Source of the DNA: Pachypanchax playfairii
Lineage: Eukaryota; Chordata; Actinopteri; Cyprinodontiformes; Aplocheilidae
Reading direction: 5' to 3'
DNA length: 64,000 nucleotides
NCBI GenBank assembly: GCA_006937955.1
Contig: SSNP01000400.1
Span: 1 to 64,000 of the forward strand
Part shown: piece by piece, positions 14,350 through 26,359 of the stretch
Layout: each line of letters opens with the position of its first letter
Position numbering within the stretch: the first letter of the stretch is position 1
The notes under the pieces: generated by a model
Seen by the model: only the letters and a program-made list of their open reading frames with translations
Databases searched by the model: none
Told to the model about the DNA's origin: nothing
Program-made: the position numbers and the translations under genes

Positions 14350-14361
14350 TGCGCATGCGCA
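14350..14361. promoter_or_regulatory. NRF1-type motif TGCGCATGCGCA
   Basis: Perfect 12-bp palindrome matching the NRF1 consensus, within a CpG-containing stretch (14330-14640) and about 260 bp before a consensus splice donor. It repeats the motif in the plppr4 promoter. Function is inferred. Confidence 0.6.
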
Positions 14362-14618
14362 CTTGCAGCTGCTCTCACACGCACACACAAGTGTTCCAGG
14401 TAACTGAAAAAGTGTGAGAAGACAAAGTGGAGACAGACAGGTGTCCTGCGGCTGAGGACAGCGGACAGCTGGTGGTGTCGCGCGGCTCCGGACACTTCCG
14501 GGAGCTGTCCAAGGTAGCAGGTCTCTCACCAGGTGTGTGCGCAGGTGTCCTCTGTGGAGCAGTAAAAGCAGGAAGTGTACCTGGAAAGCTTCAGGATCAT
14601 CTGAGACAGTAACAGAAG
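14362..14618 (+). other. Candidate non-coding first exon ending at donor AAG|GTGAGT
   Basis: Downstream of the NRF1-type motif the plus strand reaches a perfect donor, CAGAAG|GTGAGTC, after base 14618. The stretch is richer in GC and CpG than its surroundings. A plus-strand open frame (14427-14612) ends just before the donor and matches nothing I recognise. This could be a distal 5' UTR exon of plppr5, 35 kb away on the same strand, or the first exon of a non-coding transcript. The 3' limit is supported by the donor; the 5' limit is a guess. Confidence 0.35.
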
Positions 14619-14756
14619 GTGAGTCACTTCCGTCCCTCAGATGTAGACTTTAAATAAAGCGCTAATTGGATGTTAGTCACTGATGACGTATCTCCTGCTT
14701 CCATCATGGTTGGACTTGTAATAAAGAAGAAGACGGAGACTCTAAGGACAGTTACT

Positions 14757-17700
14757 ACTGATGTACTACATGAGATGTACTACATGAGATGTACTACATA
14801 AGATGTACTACATGAGATGTACTACATGAGATGTACTACATAAGATGTACTACATGAGGAGATGTAGTACATTATATGTACTACATGAGGAGATGTACTA
14901 GATGAGATGTACTAGATGAGATGAACTACATGAGATGTACATGAGATGTACTACATGAGATGTACTACAGGGGATGTACATGAGATGTACTACAGGGGAT
15001 GTACATGAGATGTACTACATGGGGTGTAGTACATGGGATGTACATGAGATGTACTACATGAGATGTACTACAGGAGATGTACATGAGATGTACTACATGA
15101 GATGTACATGAGATGTACTACATGGGATGTACTACATGGGATGTACTACATGAGATGTACTACATGAGATGTACATGAGGTGTACTACATGAGATGTACT
15201 ACATAAGATGTACTATATGAGATGTACTACATGGGATGTACATGAGATGTACATGAGGTGTACTACATGAGATGTACTACAGGGGATGTACATGAGATGT
15301 ACTACATGGGGTGTAGTACATGGGATGTACATGAGATGTACTACATGAGATGTACATGAGGTGTACTACATGAGATGTACTACATAAGATGTACTATATG
15401 AGATGTACTCCATGAGATGTACATGAGATGTACATGAGATGTACTACATGAGATGTACTACAGGGGATGTACATGAGATGTACTACATGGGGTGTAGTAC
15501 ATGGGATGTACATGAGATGTACTACATGAGATGTACATGAGGTGTACTACATGAGATGTACATGAGATGTACTACATGAGATGTACATGAGGTGTACTAC
15601 ATGAGATGTACTACATAAGATGTACTATATGAGATGTACTACATGGGATGTACATGGGATGTACATGAGATGTACTACATGAGATGTACTACATGAGATG
15701 TACTACATGAGATGTACATGGGATGTACTACATGGGATGTACTACATGAGATGTACTACATGAGGTGTACTACATGAGATGTACTACATGGGATGTACTA
15801 CATGAGATGTACTACAGGGGATGTACATGAGATGTACTACATGAGGTGTACTACATGAGGTGTACTACAGGAGGTATACTACATGGGATGTACTACATGA
15901 GTGTACTACATGAGGTGTACTACAAGAGGTATACTACATGGGATGTACTACATGATATGTACTACCGGGGATGTACATGAGATGTACTACATGAGATGTA
16001 CTACGTGAGATGTACTACATGGGATGTACTACATGAGATGTACTACATGGGATGTACTACATGAGATGTACTACATGAGATGTACTACAGGGGATGTACA
16101 TGAGATGTACTGCATAAGGTGTACTACATGAGGTGTACTACAAGAGGTATACTACATGGGATGTACTACATGATATGTACTACCGGGGATGTACATGAGA
16201 TGTACTACATGAGATGTACTACATGAGGTGTACTACATGAGGTATACTACATGGGATGTACTACATGATATGTACTACAGGGGATGTACATGAGATGTAC
16301 TACATGAGATGTACTACAGGGGATGTACTACATGGGATGTACTACAGGGGATGTACATGAGATGTACTACAGGGGATGTACATGAGATGTACTGCATAAG
16401 GTGTACTACATGAGGTGTACTACAAGAGGTATACTACATGGGATGTACTACATGATATGTACTACCGGGGATGTACATGAGATGTACTACATGAGGTGTA
16501 CTACATGAGATGTACTACATAAAATGTACTACATGAGATGTACTACATGAGATGTACTACATGAGATGTACTACAGGGGATGTACATGAGATGTACTACA
16601 TGAGATGTACTACAGGGGATGTACATGAGATGTACTACAGGGGATGTACATGAGGTGTACTACAAGAGGTATACTACATGGGATGTACTACATGATATGT
16701 ACTACAGGGGATGTACATGAGATGTACTACATGAGGTGTACTACATGAGATGTACTACATGGGATGTACTACATGGGATGTACTACATGAGATGTACTAC
16801 AGGGGATGTACATGAGATGTACTACATGAGATGTACTACATGAGGTGTACTACATGAGGTATACTACATGGGATGTACTACATGATATGTACTACAGGGG
16901 ATGTACATGAGATGTACATGAGATGTACTACATGAGATGTACTACAGGGGATGTACATGAGATGTACTACATGGGGTGTAGTACATGGGATGTACTACAT
17001 GAGATGTACTACAGGGGATGTACATGAGATGTACTACATAAGGTGTACTACATGAGGTGTACTACAAGAGGTATACTACATGGGATGTACTACATGATAT
17101 GTACTACAGGGGATGTACATGAGATGTACTACATGAGGTGTACTACATGAGATGTACTACATGAGATGTACTACATGAGATGTACTACATGAGGTGTACT
17201 ACATGAGGTATACTACATGGGATGTACTACATGAGATGTACTACAGGAGATGTACATGAGATGTACTACATGAGATGTACTACATGAGATGTACTACATG
17301 GGATGTACTACATGAGATGTACTACATAAGATGTACTACAGGGGATGTACATGAGATGTACTGCATAAGGTGTACTACATGAGGTGTACTACAAGAGGTA
17401 TACTACATGGGATGTACTACATGATATGTACTACCGGGGATGTACATGAGATGTACTACATGAGGTGTACTACATGAGATGTACTACATGAGATGTACTA
17501 CATGGGATGTACTACATGAGATGTACTACAGGGGATGTACATGAGATGTACTGCATAAGGTGTACTACATGAGGTGTACTACAAGAGGTATACTACATGG
17601 GATGTACTACATGATATGTACTACCGGGGAGTACATGAGATGTACTACATGAGATGTACTACATGAGATGTACTACATGGGATGTACTACATGAGATGTA

Positions 17701-20700
17701 CTACAGGGGATGTACATGAGATGTACTGCATAAGGTGTACTACATGAGGTGTACTACAAGAGGTATACTACATGGGATGTACTACATGATATGTACTACC
17801 GGGGATGTACATGAGATGTACTACATGAGGTGTACTACATGAGATGTACTACATGGGATGTACTACATGGGATGTACTACATGAGATGTACTACAGGGGA
17901 TGTACATGAGATGTACTGCATAAGGTGTACTACATGAGGTGTACTACAAGAGGTATACTACATGGGATGTACTACATGATATCTACTACAGGGGATGTAC
18001 ATGAGATGTACTACATGAGGTGTACTACATGAGATGTACTACATGGGATGTACTACATGGGATGTACTACATGAGATGTACTACAGGGGATGTACATGAG
18101 ATGTACTGCATAAGGTGTACTACATGAGGTGTACTACAAGAGGTATACTACATGAGATGTACTACATGAGATGTATTACATGAGATGTACTACATGAGGT
18201 GTACTACATGAGGTGTACTACAAGAGGTATACTACATGGGATGTACTACATGATATGTACTACCGGGGATGTACATGAGATATACTACATGAGATGTACA
18301 TGAGATGTACTACATGAGGTGTACTACATGAGATGTACTACATGAGATGTACTACATGAGATGTACATGAGAAGTACATGAGATGTACTACATGAGATGT
18401 ACTACAGGGGAGGTACATGAGATGTACTACATGCGATGTACTACATGAGATGTACTACATGGGATGTACTACATGAGATGTACTACATAAAATGTACTAC
18501 ATGGGATGTACTACATGGGATGTACTACATGAGATGTACTACAGGGGATGTACATGAGATGTACTACATAAGGTGTACTACATGAGGTGTACTACATGAG
18601 ATGTACTACATGAGATGTACTACATGGGATGTACTACATGAGATGTACTACAGGGGATGTACATGAGATGTACTGCATAAGGTGTACTACATGAGGTGTA
18701 CTACAAGAGGTATACTACATGGGATGTACTACATGATATGTACTACAGGGGATGTACATGAGATGTACTACATGAGATATACTACATGAGATGTACATGA
18801 GATGTACTACATGGGATGTACTACATGAGATGTACTACATGAGGTGTACTACATGAGATGTACTACATGGGATGTACTACATGAGATGTACTACATGAGA
18901 TGTACTACAGGAGATGTACATGAGATGTACTACATGAGATGTACTACATGAGGTGTACTACATGAGATGTACTACATGGGATGTACTACATGGGATGTAC
19001 TACATGAGATGTACTAGAGGGGTTGTACATGAGATGTACTACAGGGGATGTACATGAGATGTACTGCATAAGGTGTACTACATGAGGTGTACTACAAGAG
19101 GTATACTACATGGGATGTACTACATGATATGTACTACCGGGGATGTACATGAGATGTACTACATGAGGTGTACTACATGAGATGTACTACATGGGATGTA
19201 CTACATGGGATGTACTACATGAGATGTACTACAGGGGATGTACATGAGATGTACTGCATAAGGTGTACTACATGAGGTGTACTACAAGAGGTATACTACA
19301 TGGGATGTACTACATGATATGTACTACCGGGGATGTACATGAGATGTACTACATGAGATGTACTACATGGGATGTACTACATGGGATGTACTACATGAGA
19401 TGTACTACAGGGGATGTACATGAGATGTACTACATAAGGTGTACTACATGAGGTGTACTACAAGAGGTATACTACATGGGATGTACTACATGATATGTAC
19501 TACCGGGGATGTACATGAGATGTACTACATGAGATGTACTACATGGGATGTACTACATGAGATGTACTACAGGGGATGTACATGAGATGTACTACATGAG
19601 ATGTACTACATGAGATGTACTACAGGGGATGTACATGAGATGTACTGCATAAGGTGTACTACATGAGGTGTACTACAAGAGGTATACTACATGGGATGTA
19701 CTACATGATATGTACTACCGGGGATGTACATGAGATGTACTACATGAGGTGTACTACATGAGATGTACTACATGAGGTGTACTACATGAGATGTACTACA
19801 TGGGAGGTACTACATGAGATGTACTACAGGGGATGTACATGAGATGTACTGCATAAGGTGTACTACATGAGGTGTACTACATGAGGTATACTACATGGGA
19901 TGTACTACATGATATGTACTACAGGGGATGTACATGAGATGTACTACATGAGGTGTACTACATGAGGTGTACTACATGAGGTGTACTACATGAGATGTAC
20001 TACATGGGAGGTACTACATGAGATGTACTACAGGGGATGTACATGAGATGTACTGCATAAGGTGTACTACATGAGGTGTACTACAAGAGGTATACTACAT
20101 GGGATGTACTACATGAGATGTACTACATGAGATGTACTACATGAGATGTACATGAGATGTACTACATGAGATGTACATGAGGTGTACTACATGAGATGTA
20201 CTACATAAGATGTACTATATGAGATGTACTACATGGGATGTACATGAGATGTACTGCATAAGTTGTACTACATGAGGTGTACTACAAGAGGTATACTACA
20301 TGGGATGTACTACATGATATGTACTACCGGGGATGTACATGAGATGTACTACATGAGGTGTACTACATGAGATGTACTACATGAGGTGTACTACATGAGA
20401 TGTACTACATGGGAGGTACTACATGAGATGTACTACAGGGGATGTACATGAGATGTACTGCATAAGGTGTACTACATGAGGTGTACTACAAGAGGTATAC
20501 TACATGGGATGTACTACATGATATGTACTACCGGGGATGTACATGAGATGTACTACATGAGATATACTACATGAGATGTACTACATGAGGTGTACTACAT
20601 GAGATGTACTACATGGGATGTACTACATGGGATGTACTACATGAGATGTACTACAGGGGATGTACATGAGATGTACTACATGGGGTGTAGTACATGGGAG

Positions 20701-23105
20701 TACATGAGATGTACTACATGAGATATACTACATGAGATGTACTACATGAGGTGTACTACATGAGATGTACTACATGGGATGTACTACATGGGATGTACAT
20801 GAGATGTACTACATGAGATGTACATGAGGTGTACTACATGAGATGTACATGGGATGTACTACATGGGATGTACTACATGAGATGTACTACATGAGGTGTA
20901 CTACATGAGATGTACTACATGGGATGTACTACATGAGATGTACTACAGGGGATGTACATGAGATGTACTGCATAAGGTGTACTACATGAGGTGTACTACA
21001 AGAGGTATACTACATGGGATGTACTACATGATATGTACTACCGGGGATGTACATGAGATGTACTACATGAGATGTACTACAGGGGATGTACATGAGATGT
21101 ACTACATGGGGTGTAGTACATGGGATGTACATGAGATGTACTACATGAGGTGTACTACATGAGATGTACTACATGGGATGTACTACATGAGATGTACTAC
21201 AGGGGATGTACATGAGATGTACTGCATAAGGTGTACTACATGAGGTGTACTACAAGAGGTATACTACATGGGATGTACTACATGATATGTACTACCGGGG
21301 ATGTACATGAGATGTACTACATGAGATGTACATGAGATGTACTACATGGGATGTACTACATGGGATGTACTACATGAGATGTACTACATGAGATGTACAT
21401 GAGGTGTACTGCATAAGGTGTACTACATGAGGTGTACTACAAGAGGTATACTACATGGGATGTACTACATGATATGTACTACCGGGGATGTACATGAGAT
21501 GTACTACATGAGGTGTACTACATGAGGTGTACTACATGAGGTATACTACATGGGATGTACTACATGGGATGTACTACATGAGATGTACTACATGAGATGT
21601 ACATGAGGTGTACTACATGAGATGTACTACATAAGATGTACTACATGAGATGTACTACAGGGGATGTACATGAGATGTACTGCATAAGGTGTACTACATG
21701 AGGTGTACTACAAGAGGTATACTACATGGGATGTACTACATGATATGTACTACCGGGGATGTACATGAGATGTACTACATAAGTTGTACTACATGAGGTG
21801 TACTACATGAGGTATATACATGAGATGTACTACATGAGATGTACTACATGAGGTGTACTACATGAGGTATACTACATGGGATGTACTACATGATATGTAC
21901 TACAGGGGATGTACATGAGATGTACTACATGAGGTGTAGTACATGGGATGTACATGAGATGTACTACATGAGATGTACTACAGGGGATGTACATGAGATG
22001 TACTGCATAAGGTGTACTACATGAGGTGTACTACAAGAGGTATACTACATGGGATGTACTACATGATATGTACTACCGGGGATGTACATGAGATGTACTA
22101 CATGAGGTGTACTACATGAGGTGTACTACATGAGGTATACTACATGGGATGTACTACATGATATCTACTACAGGGGATGTACATGAGATGTAGTACATGA
22201 GGTGTACTACATGAGGTGTACTACATGAGGTATACTACATGGGATGTACTACATGATATGTACTACAGGGGATGTACATGAGATGTACTACATGAGGTGT
22301 ACTACATGAGGTATACTACATGGGATGTACTACATGAGATGTACTACATGAGGTGTACTACATGAGGTATACTACATGGGATGTACTACATGATATGTAC
22401 TACAGGGGATGTACATGAGATGTATTACATGAGGTGTACTACATGGGATGTACTACATGATATGTACTACAGGGGATGTAGATGAGATGTACTACATGAG
22501 ATGTACTACATGAGATGTACTACATGGGATGTACTACATGAGATGTACTACATAAAATGTACTACATGGGATGTACTACATGAGATGTACTACATGAGAT
22601 GTACTACAGGGGATGTACATGAGATGTACTACAGGGGATGTACTACATGGGATGTACTACAGGGGATGTACATGAGATGTACTACATGGGATGTACTACA
22701 GGGGATGTACTACATGAGATGTACTACATAAGATGTACATGAGATATACTACATGAGATGTACATGAGATGTACTACATGGGATGTACTACATGAGATGT
22801 ACTACATGAGATGTACTACATGAGATGTACATGAGAATTACTACATGAGATGTACTACATGGGATGTACATGAGATGTACTACATGAGATGTACATGAGA
22901 TGTACTACATGAGATGTACTACGTGAGATGTACTACATGGGATGTACATGAGATGTACTACATGAGATGTATTACATGAGATGTACTACATGGGATGTAC
23001 TACATGAGATGTACTACATGGGATGTACATGAGATGTACTACATGAGATGTATTACATGAGATGTACTACATGAGGTGTTCATGAGATGTACTACGTAAG
23101 GTGTA
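14757..23105 (+). repeat. 8.3-kb array of 14/11-bp units with higher-order repeats
   Basis: Units are GATGTACTACATGA (14 bp) and the shorter GATGTACATGA (11 bp), with variants such as GGTGTACTACATGA, GATGTACTACAGGG, GATATGTACTACCG and GATGTACTGCATAA. From about 16.1 kb to 22.1 kb a longer block recurs, starting TGTACTGCATAAGGTGTACT and reaching TACTACCGGGGATGTACATG. It returns mostly every 180-210 bp. Short internal inversions (GTGTAGTACAT) produce hairpin-forming segments. Open frames reading MYYMRCTT... are artefacts. Confidence 0.97.
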
Positions 23106-23150
23106 GTACATATTGCTAACCTGTACTACATTTGAGGTGAAATGTTTATA

Positions 23151-23350
23151 CAGTGGGGCAAAAAAGTATTTAGTCAGCCACCAATTGTGTAAGTTCTCCC
23201 ACTTAAAAAGATCAGAGAGGCCTGTAATTTTCATCATAGGTATACCTCAACTATGAGAGACAAAATGAGGAAAAAAAATCCAGAAAATCACATTGTCTGA
23301 TTTTTAAAGAATTTATTTGCAAATTATGGTGGAAAATAAGTATTTGGTCA
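23151..23350 (+). repeat. Left 200-bp terminal inverted repeat of the Tc1-like element
   Basis: Reverse complement matches 24553-24752 at every base checked. The outer repeat near 23161-23180 and the inner repeat near 23336-23352 are the likely transposase binding sites, by analogy with IR/DR elements. Confidence 0.93.
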
Positions 23351-23513
23351 CCTACAAACAAGTAAGATTTCTGGCTTTCACAGACCTGTAACTTCTTTAA
23401 GAGGCTCCTCGGTCCTCCACCCGTTACCTGTATTAATGGCACCTGTGTGAACTCGTTATCAGTATAAAAGACACCTGTCCACAACCTCAAACAGTCACGC
23501 TCCAAACTCCACT

Positions 23514-24536
23514 ATGGCCAAGACCAAAGAGCTGTCAAAGGACACCAGAAACAAAATTGTAGACCTTCACCAGGCTGGGAAGACTGAATCTGCAATAGGT
23601 AAGCAGCTTGGTGTGAAGAAATCAACTGTGGGAGCAATTATTAGAAAATGGAAGACATACAAGACCACTGATAATCTCCCTCGATCTGGGGCTCCACGCA
23701 AGATCTCACCCCGTGGGGTCAAAATGATCACAAGAACGGTGAGCAAAAATCCCAGAACCACACGGAGGGACCTAGTGAATGACCTGCAGAGAGCTGGGAC
23801 CAAAGTAACAAAGGCTACCATCAGTAACACACTACGCCGCCAGGGACTCAAATCCTGCAGTGCCAGACGTGTCCCCCTGCTGAAGCCAGGACACGTCCAG
23901 GCCCGTCTGCAGTTTGCTAGAGAGCATTTGGATGATCCAGAAGAGGATTGGGAGAACATCATATGGTCAGATGAAACCAAAATAGAACTTTTTGGTAGAA
24001 ACTCAACTTGTCGTGTTTGGAGGGGAAAGAATGCTGAGTTGGATCCAAAGAACACCATACCTACTGTAAAGCATGGGGGTGGAAACATCATGCTTTGGGG
24101 CTGTTTTTCTGCAAGGGGACCAGGACGACTGATCCGTGTAAAGGAAAGAATGAATGGGGCAATGTATCGTAAGATTTTGAGTGAAAACCTCCTTCCATCA
24201 GCAAGGGCATTGAAAATGAGACGTGGCTGGGTCTTTCAGCATGACAATGATCCCAAACACACCGCCCGGGCAACGAAGGAGTGGCTTCGTAAGAAGCATT
24301 TCAAGGTCCTGGAGTGGCCTAGCCAGTCTCCAGATCTCAACCCCATAGAAAATCTCTGGAGGGAGTTGAAAGTCCGTGTTGCCCAGCGTCAGCTCCAAAA
24401 CATCACTGCTCTAGAGGAGATCTGCATGGAGGAATGGGCCAAAATACCAGCAACAGTGTGTGAAAACCTTGTGAAGACTTACAGAAAACGTTTGACCTCT
24501 GTCATTGCCAACAAAGGCTATATAACAAAGTATTGA
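23514..24536 (+). CDS. Tc1-family transposase, 340 aa, intact DD34E
   Basis: Catalyses cut-and-paste transposition into TA sites. Residues 1-115 form the paired-like DNA-binding region with two helix-turn-helix parts (DTRNKIVDLHQAGK; TRRDLVNDLQRAGTKVTKAT), separated by a GRPR-like PRSGAPRK linker. The catalytic triad is visible: D153 in WSDETKIELFG, D244 in QHDNDPKHTA and E279 in SPDLNPIENLWRELK, with 34 residues between the last two. The glycine-rich box is KHGGGNIMLWGCFS. Length is normal for the family (about 340) and there are no stops or frameshifts. Start ATGGCCAAGACC is the usual family start. The catalytic residues and domain order fit a functional enzyme; activity is untested. Confidence 0.97.
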   Translation: MAKTKELSKDTRNKIVDLHQAGKTESAIGKQLGVKKSTVGAIIRKWKTYKTTDNLPRSGAPRKISPRGVKMITRTVSKNPRTTRRDLVNDLQRAGTKVTKATISNTLRRQGLKSCSARRVPLLKPGHVQARLQFAREHLDDPEEDWENIIWSDETKIELFGRNSTCRVWRGKNAELDPKNTIPTVKHGGGNIMLWGCFSARGPGRLIRVKERMNGAMYRKILSENLLPSARALKMRRGWVFQHDNDPKHTARATKEWLRKKHFKVLEWPSQSPDLNPIENLWRELKVRVAQRQLQNITALEEICMEEWAKIPATVCENLVKTYRKRLTSVIANKGYITKY

Positions 24537-24552
24537 GATTAACTTTTGTTAT

Positions 24553-24752
24553 TGACCAAATACTTATTTTCCACCATAATTTGCAAATAAATTCTTTAAA
24601 AATCAGACAATGTGATTTTCTGGATTTTTTTTCCTCATTTTGTCTCTCATAGTTGAGGTATACCTATGATGAAAATTACAGGCCTCTCTGATCTTTTTAA
24701 GTGGGAGAACTTACACAATTGGTGGCTGACTAAATACTTTTTTGCCCCACTG
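24553..24752 (-). repeat. Right 200-bp terminal inverted repeat of the Tc1-like element
   Basis: Mirror of 23151-23350, beginning 17 bp after the transposase stop codon. Followed by the TA duplication at 24753-24754. Confidence 0.93.
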
Positions 24753-25138
24753 TAGATATCTGTCTCCTCTTCTGAAGAATGTTTGTTACAGCTAGTGAGA
24801 ACATCAGAGGAAGTTCCTCAGATGAAACATCTTTAAAGATCCGACTCGTCCTGGTTTGAACCTGGAGGAACGTGACTGAGAACGTTTCCCAGTTCCACCA
24901 TGTTTCACTGTGTTCCATGTCTCCTTGTTCAGTCTGAGCAGGATTTAACTGAAGCATCATCTCACTTCCTTTTAATGTGGTTTAAAATCCTAAAACATTG
25001 AACCTGATGAACATTCCTGCATATCATTCACATATTGTGCAGTGAACATATAGATCAGTATAAATATATAGACATGATGTTCCTAAACAAGGTTCCTGCA
25101 GCTCCATCAGGAGTCACATGGAAGTTCAGAGCTGTTTA
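24753..25138. other. Unique spacer between two transposons
   Basis: About 385 bp without recognisable features. The minus-strand frame 24730-24960 overlaps the transposon end and is not convincing. Confidence 0.5.
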
Positions 25139-26359
25139 CACTCACCGGCCACTTTATTAGGTACACCATGCTAGTAATGGGTTGGACCCCCTTTTGCCTT
25201 CAGAACTGCCTCAATTCTTCGTGGCATAGATTCAACAAGGTGCTGGAAACATTCCTCAGAGAGTTTGGTCCATATTGACATGATGGCATCACACAGTTGG
25301 CGCAGATTTGTCGGCTGCACATCCATGATGCGAATCTCCCGTTCCACCACATCCCAAAGATGCTCTATTGGATTGAGATCTGGTGACTGTGGAGGCCATT
25401 TGAGTACAGTGAACTCATTGTCATGTTCAAGAAACCAGTCCGAGATGATTCCAGCTTTATGACATGGCGCATTATCCTGCTGAAAGTAGCCATCAGAAGT
25501 TGGGTACATTGTGGTCATAAAGGGATGGACATGGTCAGCAACAATACTCAGGTAGGCTGTGGCGTTGTAACGATGCTCAATTGGTACCAAGGGGCCCAAA
25601 GAGTGCCAAGAAAATATTCCCCACACCATTACACCACCACCACCAGCCTGAACCGTTGATACAAGGCAGGATGGATCCATGCTTTCATGTTGTTGACGCC
25701 AAATTCTGACCCTACCATCCGAATGTCGCAGCAGAAATCGAGACTCATCAGACCAGGCAACGTTTTTCCAATCTTCTATTGTCCAATTTCGATGAGCTTG
25801 TGCAAATTGTAGCCTCAGTTTCCTGTTCTTAGCTGAAAGGAGTGGCACCCGGCGTGGTCTTCTGCTGCTGTAGCCCATCTGCCTCAAAGTTGGACGTACT
25901 GTGCGTTCAGAGATGCTCTTCTGCCTACCTTGGTTGTAACGAGTGGTTATTTGAGTCACTGTTGCCTTTCTATCAGCTCCAACCAGTCTGGCCATTCTCC
26001 TCTGACCTCTGGCATCAACAAGGCATTTCCGCCCACAGAACTGCCGCTCACTGGATATTTTTTCTTTTTCGGACCATTCTCTGTAAACCCTAGAGATGGT
26101 TGTGCGTGAAAATCCCAGTAGATCAGCAGTTTCTGAAATACTCAGACCAGCCATTCTGGCACCAACAACCATGCCACGTTCAAAGTCACTCAAATCACCT
26201 TTCTTCCCCATACTGATGCTCGGTTTGAACTGCAGGACATTGTCTTGACCATGTGTACATGCCTAAATGCACTGAGTTGCCGCCATGTGATTGGCTGATT
26301 AGAAATTAAGTGTTAACGAGCAGTTGGACAGGTGTACCTAATAAAGTGGCTGGTGAGTG
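25139..26359 (-). mobile_element. Full-length Tc1/mariner element, DD36E (Incomer-like)
   Basis: 1221-bp element flanked by TA on both sides. Inverted repeats of about 29 bp begin CACTCACC and contain CCACTTTATTAGGTACACC; the two copies differ at about one base (CCGG versus CCAG). It carries a single intact minus-strand transposase filling 85% of the element. Total length, short inverted repeats and DD36E spacing agree with the described Incomer (DD36E) group of animal Tc1/mariner elements. Assignment to that group is inference from spacing and architecture. Confidence 0.93.
25171..26211 (-). CDS. Tc1/mariner transposase, 346 aa, intact DD36E
   Basis: Cut-and-paste transposase. N-terminal helix-turn-helix motifs (ISETADLLGFSRTTISRVYR, about 25-44; TVTQITTRYNQGRQKSISER, about 84-103) are followed by RRPRRVPLLSAKN. 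Catalytic residues are D155 in WSDESRFLLRH, D246 in FQQDNAPCHKA and E283 in SPDLNPIEHLWDVVE. I count 36 residues between D246 and E283, rather than the 34 of classical Tc1. The glycine-rich box is VQAGGGGVMVWGIFSW. There are no stops or frameshifts. The start was chosen as the first ATG (MGKKGDLS), near the element's right end. Confidence 0.95.
   Translation of the reverse strand: MGKKGDLSDFERGMVVGARMAGLSISETADLLGFSRTTISRVYREWSEKEKISSERQFCGRKCLVDARGQRRMARLVGADRKATVTQITTRYNQGRQKSISERTVRPTLRQMGYSSRRPRRVPLLSAKNRKLRLQFAQAHRNWTIEDWKNVAWSDESRFLLRHSDGRVRIWRQQHESMDPSCLVSTVQAGGGGVMVWGIFSWHSLGPLVPIEHRYNATAYLSIVADHVHPFMTTMYPTSDGYFQQDNAPCHKAGIISDWFLEHDNEFTVLKWPPQSPDLNPIEHLWDVVEREIRIMDVQPTNLRQLCDAIMSIWTKLSEECFQHLVESMPRRIEAVLKAKGGPTHY

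Larger units (their letters stand above)
23151..24752 (+). mobile_element. Full-length Tc1-like transposon (DD34E), apparently intact
   Basis: 1602-bp element bounded by CAGTGGGGCA...TGCCCCACTG and flanked on both sides by TA, the Tc1/mariner target duplication. The inverted repeats are 200 bp and I found no mismatch between them. Each has an outer motif (AAAAAGTATTTAGTCAGCC) and an inner related motif (ATAAGTATTTGGTCACC), the IR/DR layout of Sleeping Beauty-type elements. It encodes one uninterrupted transposase. Identical termini and an intact frame point to a very recent insertion. It sits about 45 bp beyond the edge of the 14-bp array. Confidence 0.97.

Noticed and set aside
14757..23105. 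Possible CRISPR-like array
   Set aside because: Short repeats are contiguous with no unique spacers, and the context is vertebrate. It is a minisatellite.
23567..24398. Minus-strand open frames opposite the Tc1 transposase
   Set aside because: Shadows of the transposase gene in the antisense frames; no domain or start context of their own.
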